DNA of 64,000 nt from Bhargavaea cecembensis DSE10 (GCF_000348905.1 NZ_AOFT01000007.1:1-64000); one strand, 5' to 3'; positions 37,441-52,188 are shown, numbered from the stretch's first letter. A program made the numbers and translations. Notes: a model not told the origin generated them from the letters alone.

Positions 37441-38850
37441 TCAGGCGTGGACGGCAAATTCTTCGCGGACGTCGGTGAATCGGCCATTGATGGCTGCGGC
37501 TGCGGCCATCGCCGGACTCATGAGGTGCGTTCGCGCACCCGTCCCCTGCCGTCCTTCGAAGTTCCGGTTGGATGTGGATGCACAGCGTTCGCCTGCCGGT
37601 ACGACATCGTCGTTCATGGCGAGGCACATGCTGCATCCCGATTCACGCCATTCAAAGCCGGCTTCGGTGAAGACCTTGTCGAGGCCTTCCTCTTCAGCCT
37701 GTTTCTTGACTGTCCGGGAGCCCGGCACGACCATGGCTCTGACGCCGTCGCGGACTTTCTTGCCTTCGATCACGCGTGCCGCTTCGCGAAGGTCACTCAG
37801 GCGGGCGTTTGTGCAGGATCCGATAAAGACGTGCTGGATCTCGATGTCGGTAAACTTCTGCCCTTCTTCAAGGCCCATATATTCGATGGCCCGGAGGAAG
37901 GAATCGCGCTCAAGCTCGTTGGCATAATCCGAAGCGAGCGGGACGCGGCCGGAGATTCCGGCACCCATACCCGGGTTTGTGCCCCAGGTGATGAACGGTT
38001 CGATTTCATCCGCATGGATCGAGACAGACCTGTCGTATGTTGCCCCTTCATCGGAAGCGAGGGAAAGCCAGTCCTCGGCAGCCTTGTCGAATGCCTCGCC
38101 CTGCGGTGCATATTTGCGCCCGCGGAGATACTCCACAGTCGTCTCGTCCGGGCTGATGAGGCCTGCACGGGCTCCTGCTTCAATGGACATGTTGCAGATG
38201 GTCATCCGCTCTTCCATCGTGAGCTTGCGGATGGCTTCACCCGTATACTCCACGATGTGGCCCGTGCCCATGTCGGTACCGAACTTGGAGATGATCGCCA
38301 AGATGATGTCCTTGGCGGCAACGCCCGGGGCAATCTCACCATCGATGCGGATCTCCAGTGTCTTCGGGCGGGACTGCCAGAGCGTCTGTGTGGACAGCAC
38401 GTGCTCGACCTCGCTTGTTCCGATACCGAAAGCGAGTGCGCCGAATGCGCCGTGCGTCGAAGTATGGGAGTCACCGCAGACGATTGTCTTGCCCGGCTGG
38501 GTAAGCCCGAGCTCGGGCCCGATGACATGGACGATTCCCTGGTCTGGATGGTCGACGTCCGCGAGCGGTACGCCGAACTCCTCGCAGTTTTCCGCCAGTG
38601 TGCGGATCTGCTTGCGCGCGATCGGGTCTTTAATCACCTTGCGGTTGACCGTCGGCACGTTGTGGTCCATCGTCGCGAAGCAGAGGTCGGGGCGGCGGAC
38701 TTTGCGCCCGTTCAGGCGCAGACCTTCAAACGCCTGAGGAGACGTGACTTCGTGAAGAAGATGGAGGTCGATGTAGAGGAGATCCGGTTTGCCCGGTTCC
38801 CCGACGACGATGTGCCGGTCCCAGATTTTATCGATGATTGTCTTTGCCAT
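37441..38850 (-). CDS. leuC: 3-isopropylmalate dehydratase large subunit
   Basis: A 469-residue aconitase-family protein. The 4Fe-4S cysteines are in [16 protein letters not shown] and in [12 protein letters not shown]. The substrate loop [20 protein letters not shown] is present. It partners LeuD. It follows leuB by 18 bases. Confidence 0.98.
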   Translation of the reverse strand: MAKTIIDKIWDRHIVVGEPGKPDLLYIDLHLLHEVTSPQAFEGLRLNGRKVRRPDLCFATMDHNVPTVNRKVIKDPIARKQIRTLAENCEEFGVPLADVDHPDQGIVHVIGPELGLTQPGKTIVCGDSHTSTHGAFGALAFGIGTSEVEHVLSTQTLWQSRPKTLEIRIDGEIAPGVAAKDIILAIISKFGTDMGTGHIVEYTGEAIRKLTMEERMTICNMSIEAGARAGLISPDETTVEYLRGRKYAPQGEAFDKAAEDWLSLASDEGATYDRSVSIHADEIEPFITWGTNPGMGAGISGRVPLASDYANELERDSFLRAIEYMGLEEGQKFTDIEIQHVFIGSCTNARLSDLREAARVIEGKKVRDGVRAMVVPGSRTVKKQAEEEGLDKVFTEAGFEWRESGCSMCLAMNDDVVPAGERCASTSNRNFEGRQGTGARTHLMSPAMAAAAAINGRFTDVREEFAVHA

Positions 38851-38868
38851 TGCGTTCCGCCTCCTGTT

Positions 38869-39966
38869 TTACATGTACGAAAACATAATATCTTCCGACA
38901 CGGCTTCCGCGTCGAGCTGCTCGATGACTTTGTCGGTCCATTCTTCTGTCGTGAGGGATCGTCCTTCCGCCTCGGCGAGGTCTGCCGTGCGGCAGCCGTC
39001 TTCGAGAACGGTCTGGACCGCTTCCTCGATTGCTGCTGCCTCGGTCTCCATGCCGAACGAGTAGCGGAGCATCATCGCGGCCGACAGAATGGCCGCTGCC
39101 GGGTTCGCAATTCCCTTGCCGGCGATGTCCGGGCCGGAACCGTGTACCGGCTCGTACAGGCCGAAGCCGTCGGTGCGGATGCTAGCGGACGGCAGCATTC
39201 CGAGGGAGCCGGTGATGACCGATGCTTCGTCGCTCAGGATGTCCCCGAACATGTTCTCCGTCACCACGACGTCGAATGCGGACGGATCCGTGATCAGCTT
39301 CATCGCACAGGAGTCGACCAGCTGGTGCTCGACCGTGACATCCGGATAAGCTGCCTTCTTCTCCTCGACGACCTCCCGCCAGAGCCGGCTGGACTCCAGG
39401 ACGTTGGCCTTGTCGACGGAAGTCACTTTGCCCCTTCTCACACGGGCAAGCTCGAATGCCTGCTCGACGATGCGGCTGATTTCTTCTCTGGAGTAGACAA
39501 GCGTGTCATATGCATCGTCTGCCGTGCGGGCCTTTTCCCCGAAGTAGAGGCCTCCGGTCAGCTCGCGGACAATCATGAGATCGACGCCTGCCGCCTTTTC
39601 CTCTTTTAGCGGAGAAGAGGCCAGAAGAGCAGGGACCGCCTTGACGGGACGGAGGTTTGCGAACAGGCCGAAATGTTTGCGGATGGCAAGCAGCCCCTTC
39701 TCCGGGCGGAGTTCGGACGGATTGTTGTCCCATTTCGGTCCCCCGACGGCACCCAGGAGAACGGCATCGGCCGTCTTGCAGGCGTCGGCCGTCTCTTTCG
39801 GGAACGGGTTGTCGAGGGCGTCAATTGCCGCTCCGCCGATGAGGCCGTAGGAAAAATTGAATTCGTGCTGATAGCGGCGTGCAATAAGCTTCAGGACCTT
39901 GACGGCGGCCCTTGTCACTTCAGGGCCGATTCCGTCTCCGGGCAATACGGCAATTGTCTTTTCCAT
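38869..39966 (-). CDS. leuB: 3-isopropylmalate dehydrogenase
   Basis: A 365-residue NAD-dependent oxidative decarboxylase. It begins MEKTIAVLPGDGIGPEVTRA and carries the NAD and metal motif DGFGLYEPVHGSGPDIAGKG. It makes 2-ketoisocaproate, the last keto acid before leucine. The gap to leuA is 39 bases. Confidence 0.98.
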   Translation of the reverse strand: MEKTIAVLPGDGIGPEVTRAAVKVLKLIARRYQHEFNFSYGLIGGAAIDALDNPFPKETADACKTADAVLLGAVGGPKWDNNPSELRPEKGLLAIRKHFGLFANLRPVKAVPALLASSPLKEEKAAGVDLMIVRELTGGLYFGEKARTADDAYDTLVYSREEISRIVEQAFELARVRRGKVTSVDKANVLESSRLWREVVEEKKAAYPDVTVEHQLVDSCAMKLITDPSAFDVVVTENMFGDILSDEASVITGSLGMLPSASIRTDGFGLYEPVHGSGPDIAGKGIANPAAAILSAAMMLRYSFGMETEAAAIEEAVQTVLEDGCRTADLAEAEGRSLTTEEWTDKVIEQLDAEAVSEDIMFSYM

Positions 39967-40005
39967 GTTCGTTTCCTCCTTTTGGTGGTCAGCTCGACGT
40001 GCGGG

Positions 40006-43177
<3,172 letters not shown>

Positions 43178-43181
<4 letters not shown>

Positions 43182-44917
43182 CGTTCCATCACTCCGATCA
43201 TTTCACTGAGGCTCTTGCCCGGCGCGACCATCGGGTAGACGTTTTCCGTCGCGAGTACCCGGCAGTCGACGAGTGCCGGACCGTCCGACTCGATGGCTTC
43301 GCGGATCACCCGGTCCGCCTCGGCAAGCGTCTCGACTTTGTACCCCTTGACCTCATACGCTTCCGCCAGCTTCACGAAGTCCGGCTGCACCGGAACGAGC
43401 GAAGAGGAGTAGCGCTCCCCGTGGAAGGTCTCCTGCCACTGGCGCACCATGCCGAGCGACGCATTGTTCAGGATGATGACCTTCACCGGAAGTTTGAACT
43501 CCTGGAGAATGGACAGCTCCTGCAATGTCATCTGGAATCCGGCGTCACCGACAATCGCGACGACTTTCTCACCCGGGAAGGCGAGCTGGGCGCCGATGGC
43601 TGCAGGGAATCCGAAGCCCATCGTCCCGAGGCCTCCCGATGTCACCCAATGGTGCGGGTGGTTCGGCTCATAATACTGGGCTGCGAACATCTGGTGCTGG
43701 CCGACATCGGTCGTGACGATTGCATCGCCTCCCGTGTACTTGTGGATGAGCCGTACCGCGTCCTGCGGCATGATCTGCCCTTCCGGCGCCTCCGCGTAGC
43801 CGAACGGACGGGTTTCCCGGTATTCGCCGAGGCGGGCGAGCCACGCTTCCGTATCCGGAGCGCCGAAGCCCTTTTTGTTCAGCTCGGCGAGGGCTGCCTT
43901 GGCGTCGGCCACAATCGGGATGTCGGTCGGGACGTTCTTGCCGATCTCGGCCGGGTCGATATCGATATGGATCACCTTTGCATTCGGCGCGAATCCTTCG
44001 AGGTTGCCGGTGAGCCGGTCGTCGAAGCGGGCGCCGATGTTCAGGAGCACATCACATTCCTGGATGGCCATGTTCGCCGCGTAGGACCCGTGCATGCCCG
44101 CCATTCCGAGGCCGAGCTCATGGCCGCCCGGGACGGTGCCGATGCCGAGCAGCGTTGTCGTCACCGGGATGCGGTACTGGTCGATAAAGCTTCTGAGCTC
44201 CGCTGTGGCTTCTGCGGCAAGGATGCCGGCCCCGGCCAGGATCAGCGGCCGCTTCGCCTCTGAAAGGGCCTGTGCGGCTTTCTGGATCTGGAGGAAGTTC
44301 GGTTTGAACGTCGGCTGGTAGCCCGGCAGATGGATGCCTTCCGGATGAGGGATATCCGCGGCTAGTTCAGCGACCGACACGTCCTTCGGAATGTCGACGA
44401 CGACCGGGCCCTTCCGTCCGGTGGAAGCGATGTGGAAGGCTTCCTTGATGATCCTCGGGATGTCTTTTGCATCCTTCACCTGGTAGTTGTGCTTCGTGAT
44501 GGGCTGTGTGATGCCGATGACATCCGCCTCTTGGAAAGCATCCGTTCCGATTACCTGCTGGGCGACCTGCCCGGTGAGGACGACGAGCGGGAGCGAGTCC
44601 AGCATGGCATCCGCGATGCCGGTCACAAGGTTCGTCGCTCCCGGTCCGGAAGTGGCAATCACCACGCCGGTCCTTCCTGTCGTGCGCGCATACCCTTCGG
44701 CTGCGTGGATGGCACCCTGCTCGTGGCGGGCCAGGATGTGCCGGATCGGATTCTTGTACAGTGCATCGTAGATCGGGAGCACCGCCCCGCCCGGGTAGCC
44801 GAAAATAATGTCCACGCCCTCGTTTTTCAAAGACCGGACCAGCAGGTCGGCTCCGTTGCCGGCTGCTGCCGGCGTGACGGCTTGTTTTGTTTCCCTTACC
44901 TTGACGCTCGCTTCCAT
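43178..44917 (-). CDS. ilvB: Acetolactate synthase large (catalytic) subunit
   Basis: A 579-residue thiamine diphosphate and FAD enzyme. It has the catalytic Glu region [14 protein letters not shown], the substrate and FAD domains, and the TPP motif around [20 protein letters not shown]. It forms acetolactate for valine and leucine or acetohydroxybutyrate for isoleucine. It is the first gene behind the T-box, and its start codon lies 37 bases after the attenuator T-run. Confidence 0.98.
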
Positions 44918-44953
44918 CTGCGCCTTCCTCCTTCACTCGTGAGTTTTGTATAT

Positions 44954-45265
44954 AAAAAAACAAAAGACCCCTCCACTCCCTGCACGGAACACAGTCGTCT
45001 TCCGTTGCAAGGGATGAAAGAGCCTTTCATGGTACCACCCTTGTTCGCGGCATTGCCGCCTCGGCAGCCGGGCGTAATGCCCGGCCGGTTGGTAACGGGG
45101 CGGCGCGATGCCTGCCCCGGGAACACCTTGGGAATGATCCGTTCAGTGTTCCGCTCGGAGGTGATGTCGGTCAGGGCTGCAATGCCGGGTTCCAGCGGTT
45201 CCGGCTCTCTGGTAAATGCAGGGGTCCTTCCCTTTTGCCTCTTCTGCGCTTTGGTTCGATTTAGC
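44954..45265 (-). ncRNA. T-box leader of ilvB-leuD
   Basis: The antiterminator motif AGGGTGGTACC lies at 45041-45031 on the minus strand. It is followed by the terminator arms (45013-45000 with 44989-44978) and a T-run at 44967-44954. Upstream, the Stem I features AGAGAGCCGGAACCGCTGG and a specifier region are present. CTC (Leu), complement of 45158-45160, is my best specifier reading, fitting leucine control, but I did not fold it. Uncharged tRNA-Leu would stabilise the antiterminator and switch on the seven genes downstream of ilvD. Confidence 0.92.
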
Positions 45266-45279
45266 TCTGTCGGCCGCCG

Positions 45280-46947
45280 TCAGATTTTCATGACGCCGCC
45301 TGTGTTGGCGGATGTGACCAGTTTCGAGTATCGGGCGAGATAGCCCGTCTTGATTTTCGGTTCAAACGGCTTCACTTTCTTGCGCCGCTCTTCCAGTACG
45401 TCTTCCGGGACCTTGAGTTCGATCCTGCGGTTGACGAGGTCGATTTCTATGATGTCGCCGTTCTCCACCAGGCCGATCGGTCCGCCTTCCGCCGCTTCCG
45501 GCGAAATGTGGCCGACAGCGATGCCGCGGGATGCACCCGAGAATCGTCCGTCCGTGATGAGAGCGACTTTCGTGCCGAGCCCCCGTCCGACAATTGCCGA
45601 TGTCGGTGCGAGCATCTCCGGCATGCCCGGTCCGCCTTTCGGACCCTCGTACCGGATGACGACCACGTGCCCTTCCTGGACCGTGCCGTCATCGATACCC
45701 TGGAGGGCGTCTTCCTGAGAATCAAAGACGATTGCGTCGCCTTCGAACACCTTGATCGAAGGATCGACTGCACCGACCTTGATGACGCCGCCATCCGGTG
45801 CCACATTCCCGTATAAGACGGATAGGCCGCCCACCGGACTATACGGGTTTTCTTTTGGCCGGATGACCTGCTCGTTCAGGATCTTGCTGTCTTTCACGTT
45901 TTCAAAGAGTGTCTTGCCGGTGACCGTCATCCGGTCCGGGTGAATGGCACCCGGGATATCGCACAGTTCACGGATGATCGCACTGACGCCGCCGGCAAGG
46001 TGCACGTCATGCATCGAGTAGTCCGATGCGGGCATGAGCTTGGACAGATACGGAACGCGCTCTGCAATCTCATTAACCTTTTTCAGGTCATAGTCGATGC
46101 CTGCCTCATGTGCGATGGCAAGGGTATGGAGGACCGTGTTAGTCGATCCGCCCATCGCCATGTCAAGGGCGAATGCGTCGTCGATGGTTTCTTCAGTGAC
46201 GAGGTCGCGTGGCTTCACGTCTTCCTCGACCATGCGGATCAGCTGCTTGGCCGCTTCATAGATCAGATCTTTACGATGATCGGATGTCGCGACGATCGTG
46301 CCGTTCTGAGGTAGCGCGACGCCCATCATTTCCATCAGGGTGTTCATCGAGTTGGCGGTGAACATCCCCGAACAGGAGCCGCATGTCGGGCAGGCACTCT
46401 GCTCGATCTCGAGAAGCTGTGTCTCCGACATCGTGCCCTGCTTATAGGCGCCCACACCTTCAAACACGGAAGTGAGGGAAAGCTGATTGCCGTTTGAATC
46501 GACTCCGGCTTCCATCGGCCCGCCCGATACGAAGATCGACGGGACGTTGGTCCGTACAGCCGCCATGAGCATCCCCGGCGTGATCTTGTCACAGTTTGGA
46601 ATGTAGAACACACCGTCGAACCAGTGAGCATTGATGACTGTTTCCGCGGAGTCGGCGATGATCTCCCGGCTCGGGAGCGAATAGCGCATCCCGATGTGCC
46701 CCATCGCAATTCCGTCATCGACGCCGATCGTATTGAACTCGAACGGAACGCCGCCTGCTTCACGGATTGCGTCTTTGACGACCTCCGCAAATTTGTTCAG
46801 GTGCATATGCCCCGGGATGATGTCGACGTAGGAGTTGCACACGCCGATAAACGGCTTGCCCATATCCTTCGCTTTGACGCCTGCTGCATATAACAGGCTC
46901 CGGTGCGGTGCCCGGTCGATTCCTACTTTTATCATGTCGCTTCGCAT
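45280..46947 (-). CDS. ilvD: Dihydroxy-acid dehydratase
   Basis: A 555-residue iron-sulfur dehydratase for valine and isoleucine synthesis. The cluster cysteines are in [12 protein letters not shown] and [17 protein letters not shown] start at ATG 46947 ([17 protein letters not shown]), nine bases after AGAGGAGAG; 36 extra upstream codons are not in the family. It precedes the T-box, so it is not subject to it. It has its own promoter with a cre-like site upstream. Confidence 0.97.
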   Translation of the reverse strand: MRSDMIKVGIDRAPHRSLLYAAGVKAKDMGKPFIGVCNSYVDIIPGHMHLNKFAEVVKDAIREAGGVPFEFNTIGVDDGIAMGHIGMRYSLPSREIIADSAETVINAHWFDGVFYIPNCDKITPGMLMAAVRTNVPSIFVSGGPMEAGVDSNGNQLSLTSVFEGVGAYKQGTMSETQLLEIEQSACPTCGSCSGMFTANSMNTLMEMMGVALPQNGTIVATSDHRKDLIYEAAKQLIRMVEEDVKPRDLVTEETIDDAFALDMAMGGSTNTVLHTLAIAHEAGIDYDLKKVNEIAERVPYLSKLMPASDYSMHDVHLAGGVSAIIRELCDIPGAIHPDRMTVTGKTLFENVKDSKILNEQVIRPKENPYSPVGGLSVLYGNVAPDGGVIKVGAVDPSIKVFEGDAIVFDSQEDALQGIDDGTVQEGHVVVIRYEGPKGGPGMPEMLAPTSAIVGRGLGTKVALITDGRFSGASRGIAVGHISPEAAEGGPIGLVENGDIIEIDLVNRRIELKVPEDVLEERRKKVKPFEPKIKTGYLARYSKLVTSANTGGVMKI

Positions 46948-47026
46948 AAGATGATCTCTCCTCTGAATGGAGGCGGAGCGGCTGCTGGCCGTGCTCTTTT
47001 GCCGTCTCTCAAAATGAATTGAACAC

Positions 47027-47055
47027 ATCATAACGCGGTTAAAATATTGCGTCAA
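47027..47055 (-). promoter_or_regulatory. Promoter of ilvD
   Basis: Minus strand -35 TTGACG (47055-47050), 17-base spacer, -10 TATGAT (47032-47027). A leader of about 75 nt follows, too short for a T-box. Confidence 0.82.
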
Positions 47056-47100
47056 GTCGCTTTTTCCAAGTTTTTGTGCAATTTAGATATACAGTCGGGC

Positions 47101-47114
47101 TGTAAACGTTTGCA
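47101..47114. promoter_or_regulatory. Candidate cre (CcpA) site upstream of ilvD
   Basis: TGTAAACGTTTGCA matches TGnAAnCGnTnnCA at every fixed base. It is centred about 88 bases upstream of the expected ilvD start of transcription, a position where CcpA activates the Bacillus ilv-leu operon. Activation here is inference. Confidence 0.7.
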
Positions 47115-47286
47115 AATGTTGATATATCGCATTCTGCAATTCAGAAAAATTTATTTAAATTTTTTTGAGCGGGACGAGTGTTTCAAGGTTCCTCCCCTGT
47201 CCCAGGAGTGATGACCAATCCTGGTATCCTCCGGAAGCGATACACAAGTAGGGGACATGAACCGGAAAGATGGGGATTCCCAGACA
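47115..47286. other. Intergenic stretch between tuf and ilvD control regions
   Basis: A+T-rich DNA with AATTCAGAAAAATT near 47137-47150, a poor match to a CodY box, then ordinary sequence up to the tuf terminator. No gene is supported. Confidence 0.5.
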
Positions 47287-47343
47287 ACAAAAAAAGACCC
47301 CCGCCCACGTCTGGGCGGAGGTCTATGTCCACGTCTGGACATA
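47287..47343 (-). terminator. Terminator of tuf, with adjacent inverted repeat
   Basis: GACCTCCGCCCA/TGGGCGGGGGTC (47323-47312 with 47307-47296) is followed by TTTTTTT on the minus strand. Just before it TATGTCCA/TGGACATA (47324-47331, 47336-47343) forms a second small hairpin with the same CGTC loop. Confidence 0.88.
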
Positions 47344-47403
47344 GGAAGCGGAGCGGCTGATCAGGCCGGTCCGTTTCCGGTATTCAGGTTACATCATCTC
47401 AAA

Positions 47404-48591
47404 TTACTTCTGGATAGAAGCTACGACGCCTGCACCAACTGTGCGGCCGCCTTCACGGATCGAGAACTTTGTACCTTCTTCGATCGCGATTGGCGAGATG
47501 AGTTCTACTGTCATTTCAACGTTGTCGCCAGGCATAACCATTTCAACGCCTTCTGGAAGCGTGATGATGCCGGTTACGTCAGTTGTACGGAAGTAGAACT
47601 GCGGACGGTAGTTGGAGAAGAATGGCGTGTGACGGCCACCTTCTTCTTTGGACAGAACGTAAACTTCAGATTTGAAGTTAGTGTGTGGAGTGATCGAGCC
47701 TGGCTTTGCAAGAACTTGGCCACGCTGGATGTCTTCACGTGCAACACCACGGAGAAGCGCACCGATGTTGTCGCCAGCTTCTGCATAGTCGAGAAGCTTA
47801 CGGAACATTTCAACGCCTGTTACTGTAGTCGATTTTGCTTCTTCAGCAAGACCGATGATTTCAACAGTGTCGCCGACTTTAACTTGGCCACGTTCTACAC
47901 GGCCAGTTGCAACTGTACCACGGCCTGTGATCGAGAAGACGTCCTCGACAGGCATCATGAATGGCTTTTCAGTGTCGCGCTCAGGAGTTGGGATGTAGCT
48001 GTCAACTGCGTCCATGAGCTCAACGATTTTCTCTTCCCACTCAGCTTCGCCTTCGAGGGCTTTTAGAGCGGAACCTTTGATGACAGGAACGTCATCGCCA
48101 GGGAAGTCGTACTCGGAAAGGAGGTCGCGGACTTCCATTTCAACGAGTTCAAGGAGTTCTTCGTCGTCAACCATGTCGCACTTGTTAAGGAATACGACGA
48201 GGTAAGGAACACCAACCTGACGGGACAGGAGGATGTGCTCACGAGTTTGTGGCATTGGGCCGTCAGCTGCGGATACAACGAGGATTCCGCCGTCCATTTG
48301 AGCTGCACCAGTGATCATGTTCTTGACATAGTCAGCGTGACCTGGGCAGTCAACGTGAGCGTAGTGGCGCTTTTCTGTTTCATATTCGATGTGGGATGTG
48401 TTGATTGTGATCCCGCGCTCTTTTTCTTCCGGAGCGTTGTCAACATCAGCGTACGAACGTGCTTCACCGCCGCCTTTTTTCGCGAGAACTGTCGCGATTG
48501 CAGCAGTCAGAGTTGTTTTACCATGGTCAACGTGACCGATTGTACCGATGTTCGCATGCGTTTTGGAGCGATCGAATTTTTCTTTAGCCAT
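47404..48591 (-). CDS. tuf: Elongation factor Tu
   Basis: A 395-residue GTPase that carries aminoacyl-tRNA to the ribosome. G1 is [15 protein letters not shown]3 [13 protein letters not shown]4 NKCDMVDD. It starts at ATG 48591 ([19 protein letters not shown]). It has a separate promoter just after fusA and ends at a strong terminator. The effector loop looks wild type, with no sign of elfamycin resistance changes that I can tell. Confidence 0.99.
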   Translation of the reverse strand: MAKEKFDRSKTHANIGTIGHVDHGKTTLTAAIATVLAKKGGGEARSYADVDNAPEEKERGITINTSHIEYETEKRHYAHVDCPGHADYVKNMITGAAQMDGGILVVSAADGPMPQTREHILLSRQVGVPYLVVFLNKCDMVDDEELLELVEMEVRDLLSEYDFPGDDVPVIKGSALKALEGEAEWEEKIVELMDAVDSYIPTPERDTEKPFMMPVEDVFSITGRGTVATGRVERGQVKVGDTVEIIGLAEEAKSTTVTGVEMFRKLLDYAEAGDNIGALLRGVAREDIQRGQVLAKPGSITPHTNFKSEVYVLSKEEGGRHTPFFSNYRPQFYFRTTDVTGIITLPEGVEMVMPGDNVEMTVELISPIAIEEGTKFSIREGGRTVGAGVVASIQK

Positions 48592-48678
48592 TAGGAATAT
48601 CCTCCTTAAATGTAAGAGATGATTTGGTATGGTCCGCGGGGAAGCCATACTTCCCCACCTTCCATAACTTATACGTTA

Positions 48679-48707
48679 GTTATACTTGAAACAAAGGGGA
48701 ATTTCAA
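48679..48707 (-). promoter_or_regulatory. Promoter of tuf
   Basis: Minus strand -35 TTGAAA (48707-48702), 17-base spacer, -10 TATAAC (48684-48679), beginning one base after the fusA stop. The leader carries a GGGGAAG/CTTCCCC hairpin. Confidence 0.78.
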
Positions 48708-50786
48708 TTATTCGCCTTTATTTTTTTTGACGATTTCTTCCCGGATGGACTTAGGAACTTCCTCGTAGTGATCGAACACCATCGAGAATGTACCGCGGCC
48801 CTGTGTGTTCGAGCGAAGCGATGTCGCGTAGCCGAACATTTCGGAAAGTGGAACCATCGCACGTACAACCTGTGCATTACCGCGCGCTTCCATACCTTCG
48901 ACACGTCCGCGGCGGGAAGTGACGTCGCCCATGATGTCGCCCATGTACTCTTCAGGGATGACGACTTCTACTTTCATCATCGGCTCAAGAAGAACAGGGT
49001 TGACTTTCGCTGCAGCGTTCTTGACTGCCATGGAAGCGGCAATCTTGAACGCCATTTCGCTGGAGTCGACATCGTGGTAGGAACCGTCGAAGAGCTTGGC
49101 TTTGACGTCGATGACAGGGAATCCTGCAACGACACCGTTTTCGAGTGCGTCTTTAACGCCCGCTTCAACAGCAGGGACGTATTCACGCGGTACGACACCA
49201 CCGACGATGCCGTTCTCGAATTCGAAGCCTGCACCTTCTTCGTTTGGTGCGAACTCGATCCAGACGTGACCGAACTGACCGCGGCCACCGGACTGGCGTA
49301 CGAACTTACCTTCGACCTGTGCAGTCTGGCGGAACGTCTCACGGTAGGATACCTGAGGCGCACCGACATTCGCTTCAACCTTGAACTCGCGCTTGAGGCG
49401 GTCAACGATGATGTCGAGGTGGAGCTCACCCATGCCCGCGATGATGACTTCACCAGTTTCCTGGTCAGTGTGCGCGCGGAACGTAGGGTCTTCTTCCTGG
49501 AGCTTGCCGAGGGCAATGCCCATCTTGTCCTGGTCGCCTTTGGTCTTCGGCTCGATTGCAACCGAGATAACCGGCTCAGGGAACTCCATGGACTCAAGGA
49601 TGACAAGAGATTTCTCGTCGCAGAGCGTGTCGCCTGTGCCTGTGTCTTTCAGGCCGACGGCAGCGGCGATTTCACCTGCGTGCACTTCGGAGATCTCCTC
49701 ACGGGAGTTCGCGTGCATCTGCAGGATCCGGCCGACGCGCTCACGCTTGCCTTTTGTCGAGTTCTGAACGTAAGAACCGGACTGAAGGATACCGGAGTAG
49801 ACACGGAAGAATGTCAGCTTACCGACAAACGGGTCAGTCATGACCTTGAACGCGAGTGCCGAGAACGGCTCGCTGTCATCAGCGTGGCGCTCGAGCGCTT
49901 CGCCGGTTTCAGGGTCGATTCCGTCGATTGCCGGGATGTCGATCGGGGACGGCAGGTAGTCGACAACCGCGTCAAGGACGAGCTGGACACCTTTGTTCTT
50001 GAATGCCGTACCGAGGACAACCGGATAGAATTCTACCGCAAGCGTTGCTTTACGGATGGCTGCTTTGATCTCTTCAACAGAGAGTTCTTCGCCGCCGAGG
50101 TATTTCTCCATGAGCTCTTCGTCGAACTCTGCGAGTGCTTCGATGAGCTTCTCGCGGTATTCGTCGGCCTGGGCCTTGAACTCTTCAGGGATCTCGGTGA
50201 TTTCGACATCCGTTCCGAGGTCATTGCCGTACATGATGGCACGCTGCTCGACAAGGTCGATGATGCCGCGGAATTCATCTTCCGCACCGATCGGAAGCTG
50301 GATCGGGTGGGCATTTGCATCGAGGCGGTCGTGCAGTGTCTTGACGGCGTAGAGGAAGTCTGCGCCAGTCTTGTCCATCTTGTTGACGAATACGAGACGA
50401 GGAACGCCGTAAGTGGTTGCCTGGCGCCATACCGTTTCCGTCTGAGGCTCAACGCCAGACTGGGCGTCAAGGACCGTTACCGCACCGTCGAGTACGCGGA
50501 GGGAACGCTCAACTTCAACTGTGAAGTCGACGTGTCCCGGAGTGTCGATGATGTTGACGCGGTGGCCTTTCCATGCAGCAGTCGTCGCAGCGGATGTGAT
50601 TGTGATTCCGCGCTCCTGTTCCTGCTCCATCCAGTCCATCTGGGAAGCCCCTTCGTGTGTTTCGCCGAGCTTGTGGATCTTACCTGTGTAGTAGAGGATA
50701 CGCTCTGTCGTTGTCGTCTTACCGGCATCAATGTGGGCCATGATCCCGATGTTACGAGTGTTCTCCAAGGAGAATTCTCTAGCCAT
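48708..50786 (-). CDS. fusA: Elongation factor G
   Basis: A 692-residue translocase. G1 is [20 protein letters not shown]3 [17 protein letters not shown]4 [10 protein letters not shown]. Five domains are present by length, with domain IV around [19 protein letters not shown]. It follows rpsG by 51 bases and belongs to the str operon. Confidence 0.99.
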   Translation of the reverse strand: MAREFSLENTRNIGIMAHIDAGKTTTTERILYYTGKIHKLGETHEGASQMDWMEQEQERGITITSAATTAAWKGHRVNIIDTPGHVDFTVEVERSLRVLDGAVTVLDAQSGVEPQTETVWRQATTYGVPRLVFVNKMDKTGADFLYAVKTLHDRLDANAHPIQLPIGAEDEFRGIIDLVEQRAIMYGNDLGTDVEITEIPEEFKAQADEYREKLIEALAEFDEELMEKYLGGEELSVEEIKAAIRKATLAVEFYPVVLGTAFKNKGVQLVLDAVVDYLPSPIDIPAIDGIDPETGEALERHADDSEPFSALAFKVMTDPFVGKLTFFRVYSGILQSGSYVQNSTKGKRERVGRILQMHANSREEISEVHAGEIAAAVGLKDTGTGDTLCDEKSLVILESMEFPEPVISVAIEPKTKGDQDKMGIALGKLQEEDPTFRAHTDQETGEVIIAGMGELHLDIIVDRLKREFKVEANVGAPQVSYRETFRQTAQVEGKFVRQSGGRGQFGHVWIEFAPNEEGAGFEFENGIVGGVVPREYVPAVEAGVKDALENGVVAGFPVIDVKAKLFDGSYHDVDSSEMAFKIAASMAVKNAAAKVNPVLLEPMMKVEVVIPEEYMGDIMGDVTSRRGRVEGMEARGNAQVVRAMVPLSEMFGYATSLRSNTQGRGTFSMVFDHYEEVPKSIREEIVKKNKGE

Positions 50787-50837
50787 AATGTGTTTCTCCT
50801 CCTGTTATGTCGGAATAGAGTGGACTTCGGCTTGAAC

Positions 50838-51308
50838 TTACCAGCGGTAGTGAGCGAATGCTTTGTTCGCTTCCGCCATTTTGTGAAGATCTTCACGACG
50901 CTTCACGGATGCACCAGTGTTGTTGGATGCATCGAGGATCTCGTTTGCCAGGCGCTCTTCCATCGTCTTCTCACCGCGCAGGCGGGAGTAGTTGACGAGG
51001 TAGCGGAGGCCGAGTGTGACACGGCGGTCCGGGCGAACTTCAACCGGTACCTGGTAGTTCGCGCCACCGACACGGCGGGCACGTACTTCGAGGACTGGCA
51101 TGATGTTTTCAAGTGCTGCTTCGAATACTTCCAGAGGATCCTTACCGGAACGCTCACGGACGATTTCGAATGCGCCGTAGAGGGCTTTCTGGGCAGTACC
51201 CTTCTTGCCGTCTACCATGATTTTGTTTACAAGACGTGTCACGAGCTTCGAGTTATACAGCGGATCAGGCAACACGTCACGTTTTGCTACTGGACCTTTA
51301 CGAGGCAT
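50838..51308 (-). CDS. rpsG: 30S ribosomal protein S7
   Basis: A 156-residue head-assembly protein. It begins [20 protein letters not shown] and ends [22 protein letters not shown] start at ATG 51308 after AAAGGAGGA; six more codons upstream are not in the family. It follows rpsL by 44 bases. Confidence 0.98.
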   Translation of the reverse strand: MPRKGPVAKRDVLPDPLYNSKLVTRLVNKIMVDGKKGTAQKALYGAFEIVRERSGKDPLEVFEAALENIMPVLEVRARRVGGANYQVPVEVRPDRRVTLGLRYLVNYSRLRGEKTMEERLANEILDASNNTGASVKRREDLHKMAEANKAFAHYRW

Positions 51309-51352
51309 GTGTGTTCCTCCTTTCAAACTTTACGGCACCTTTGGCAGGTGTA

Positions 51353-51772
51353 TTATTTTTTCTCTTTTGGCTTCTTCGCGCCGTATTGGGAACGGCTCTG
51401 CATACGGCCTTGAACGCCGGCTGTATCGAGGGCGCCGCGCACGATGTGGTAGCGGACACCCGGAAGGTCTTTAACACGGCCGCCGCGGATCAGGACAACG
51501 CTGTGCTCTTGCAGGTTGTGGCCTTCACCCGGGATATACGCGTTGACTTCGATCGTGTTCGTCAGGCGGACACGAGCGTATTTACGAAGCGCGGAGTTCG
51601 GCTTCTTAGGCGTCATTGTGCCGACACGTGTGCAGACACCGCGCTTTTGAGGCGAGTTCACATCTGTAAGAGATTTCTTGAAGCTGTTGTAACCTTTCCC
51701 GAGTGCCGGAGACTTCGACTTGGTCGCTTTCGACTTACGCGGGTTGCGGACCAGTTGGTTAATTGTAGGCAT
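51353..51772 (-). CDS. rpsL: 30S ribosomal protein S12
   Basis: A 139-residue decoding-centre protein. It begins [20 protein letters not shown]. The streptomycin region [17 protein letters not shown] has wild-type lysines, and the PNSA loop is intact. It follows rplGB by 97 bases and starts at ATG 51772. Confidence 0.98.
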   Translation of the reverse strand: MPTINQLVRNPRKSKATKSKSPALGKGYNSFKKSLTDVNSPQKRGVCTRVGTMTPKKPNSALRKYARVRLTNTIEVNAYIPGEGHNLQEHSVVLIRGGRVKDLPGVRYHIVRGALDTAGVQGRMQSRSQYGAKKPKEKK

Positions 51773-51869
51773 CGATAGGGTCCTCCCTTCAGTTCTTTTT
51801 AATACCACACATCCAGGTGGTTCATTTTAGGGGTAAAAACAAAGTCTTTGCGCAGCATGACGCAAAAAC

Positions 51870-52115
51870 CTACTCAGTAATGGCGATGACCGATGCGCCG
51901 ACATCGATTCCGTATGCCCGGCCGAGGTCTTTCCTCGTGCCTTCATAGCGTACAGGAATCCCGTTCTGTTCCGCAAGGGAAAGAACGTCGCCGATCAGCC
52001 GCCCGTCTGCATCCGCTGCGAGAATCACTTCCCGCACACGGCCCTTCCGGAGCGCCTTTACTGCCTGCTTTATACCGATGATCGTCTGTTTCTGATTCGC
52101 TTGTCCATGAGACAT
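51870..52115 (-). CDS. rplGB: L7Ae-family ribosomal protein (YbxF type)
   Basis: An 81-residue kink-turn RNA-binding protein of the L7Ae/L30e/S12e family. It begins MSHGQANQKQTIIGIKQAVK, followed by VREVILAADADGRLIGDVLS, the k-turn contact region. It matches Bacillus YbxF (RplGB) in size and place, between rpoC and rpsL. It starts at ATG 52115 behind GGAGG. It is the first gene behind the str promoter. Confidence 0.93.
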   Translation of the reverse strand: MSHGQANQKQTIIGIKQAVKALRKGRVREVILAADADGRLIGDVLSLAEQNGIPVRYEGTRKDLGRAYGIDVGASVIAITE

Positions 52116-52159
52116 GCCATTTCCTCCAAGGAACCAAAAGTCAACTCTCAACCTTGAAC

Positions 52160-52188
52160 ATATTATCATCCCTGTTCCGGTATGTCAA
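52160..52188 (-). promoter_or_regulatory. Promoter of the str operon
   Basis: Minus strand -35 TTGACA (52188-52183), 17-base spacer, -10 TAATAT (52165-52160). It drives rplGB-rpsL-rpsG-fusA. Confidence 0.88.

Noticed and set aside
47137-47151. A CodY-like box upstream of ilvD
   Set aside because: GCAATTCAGAAAAAT has about five mismatches to AATTTTCWGAAAATT, too weak to call without other support.
48768-51413. An 881-residue open frame on the plus strand opposite fusA and rpsG
   Set aside because: Same cause as the rpoB shadow; it spans two known genes on the other strand and has no ribosome site or recognisable domain.
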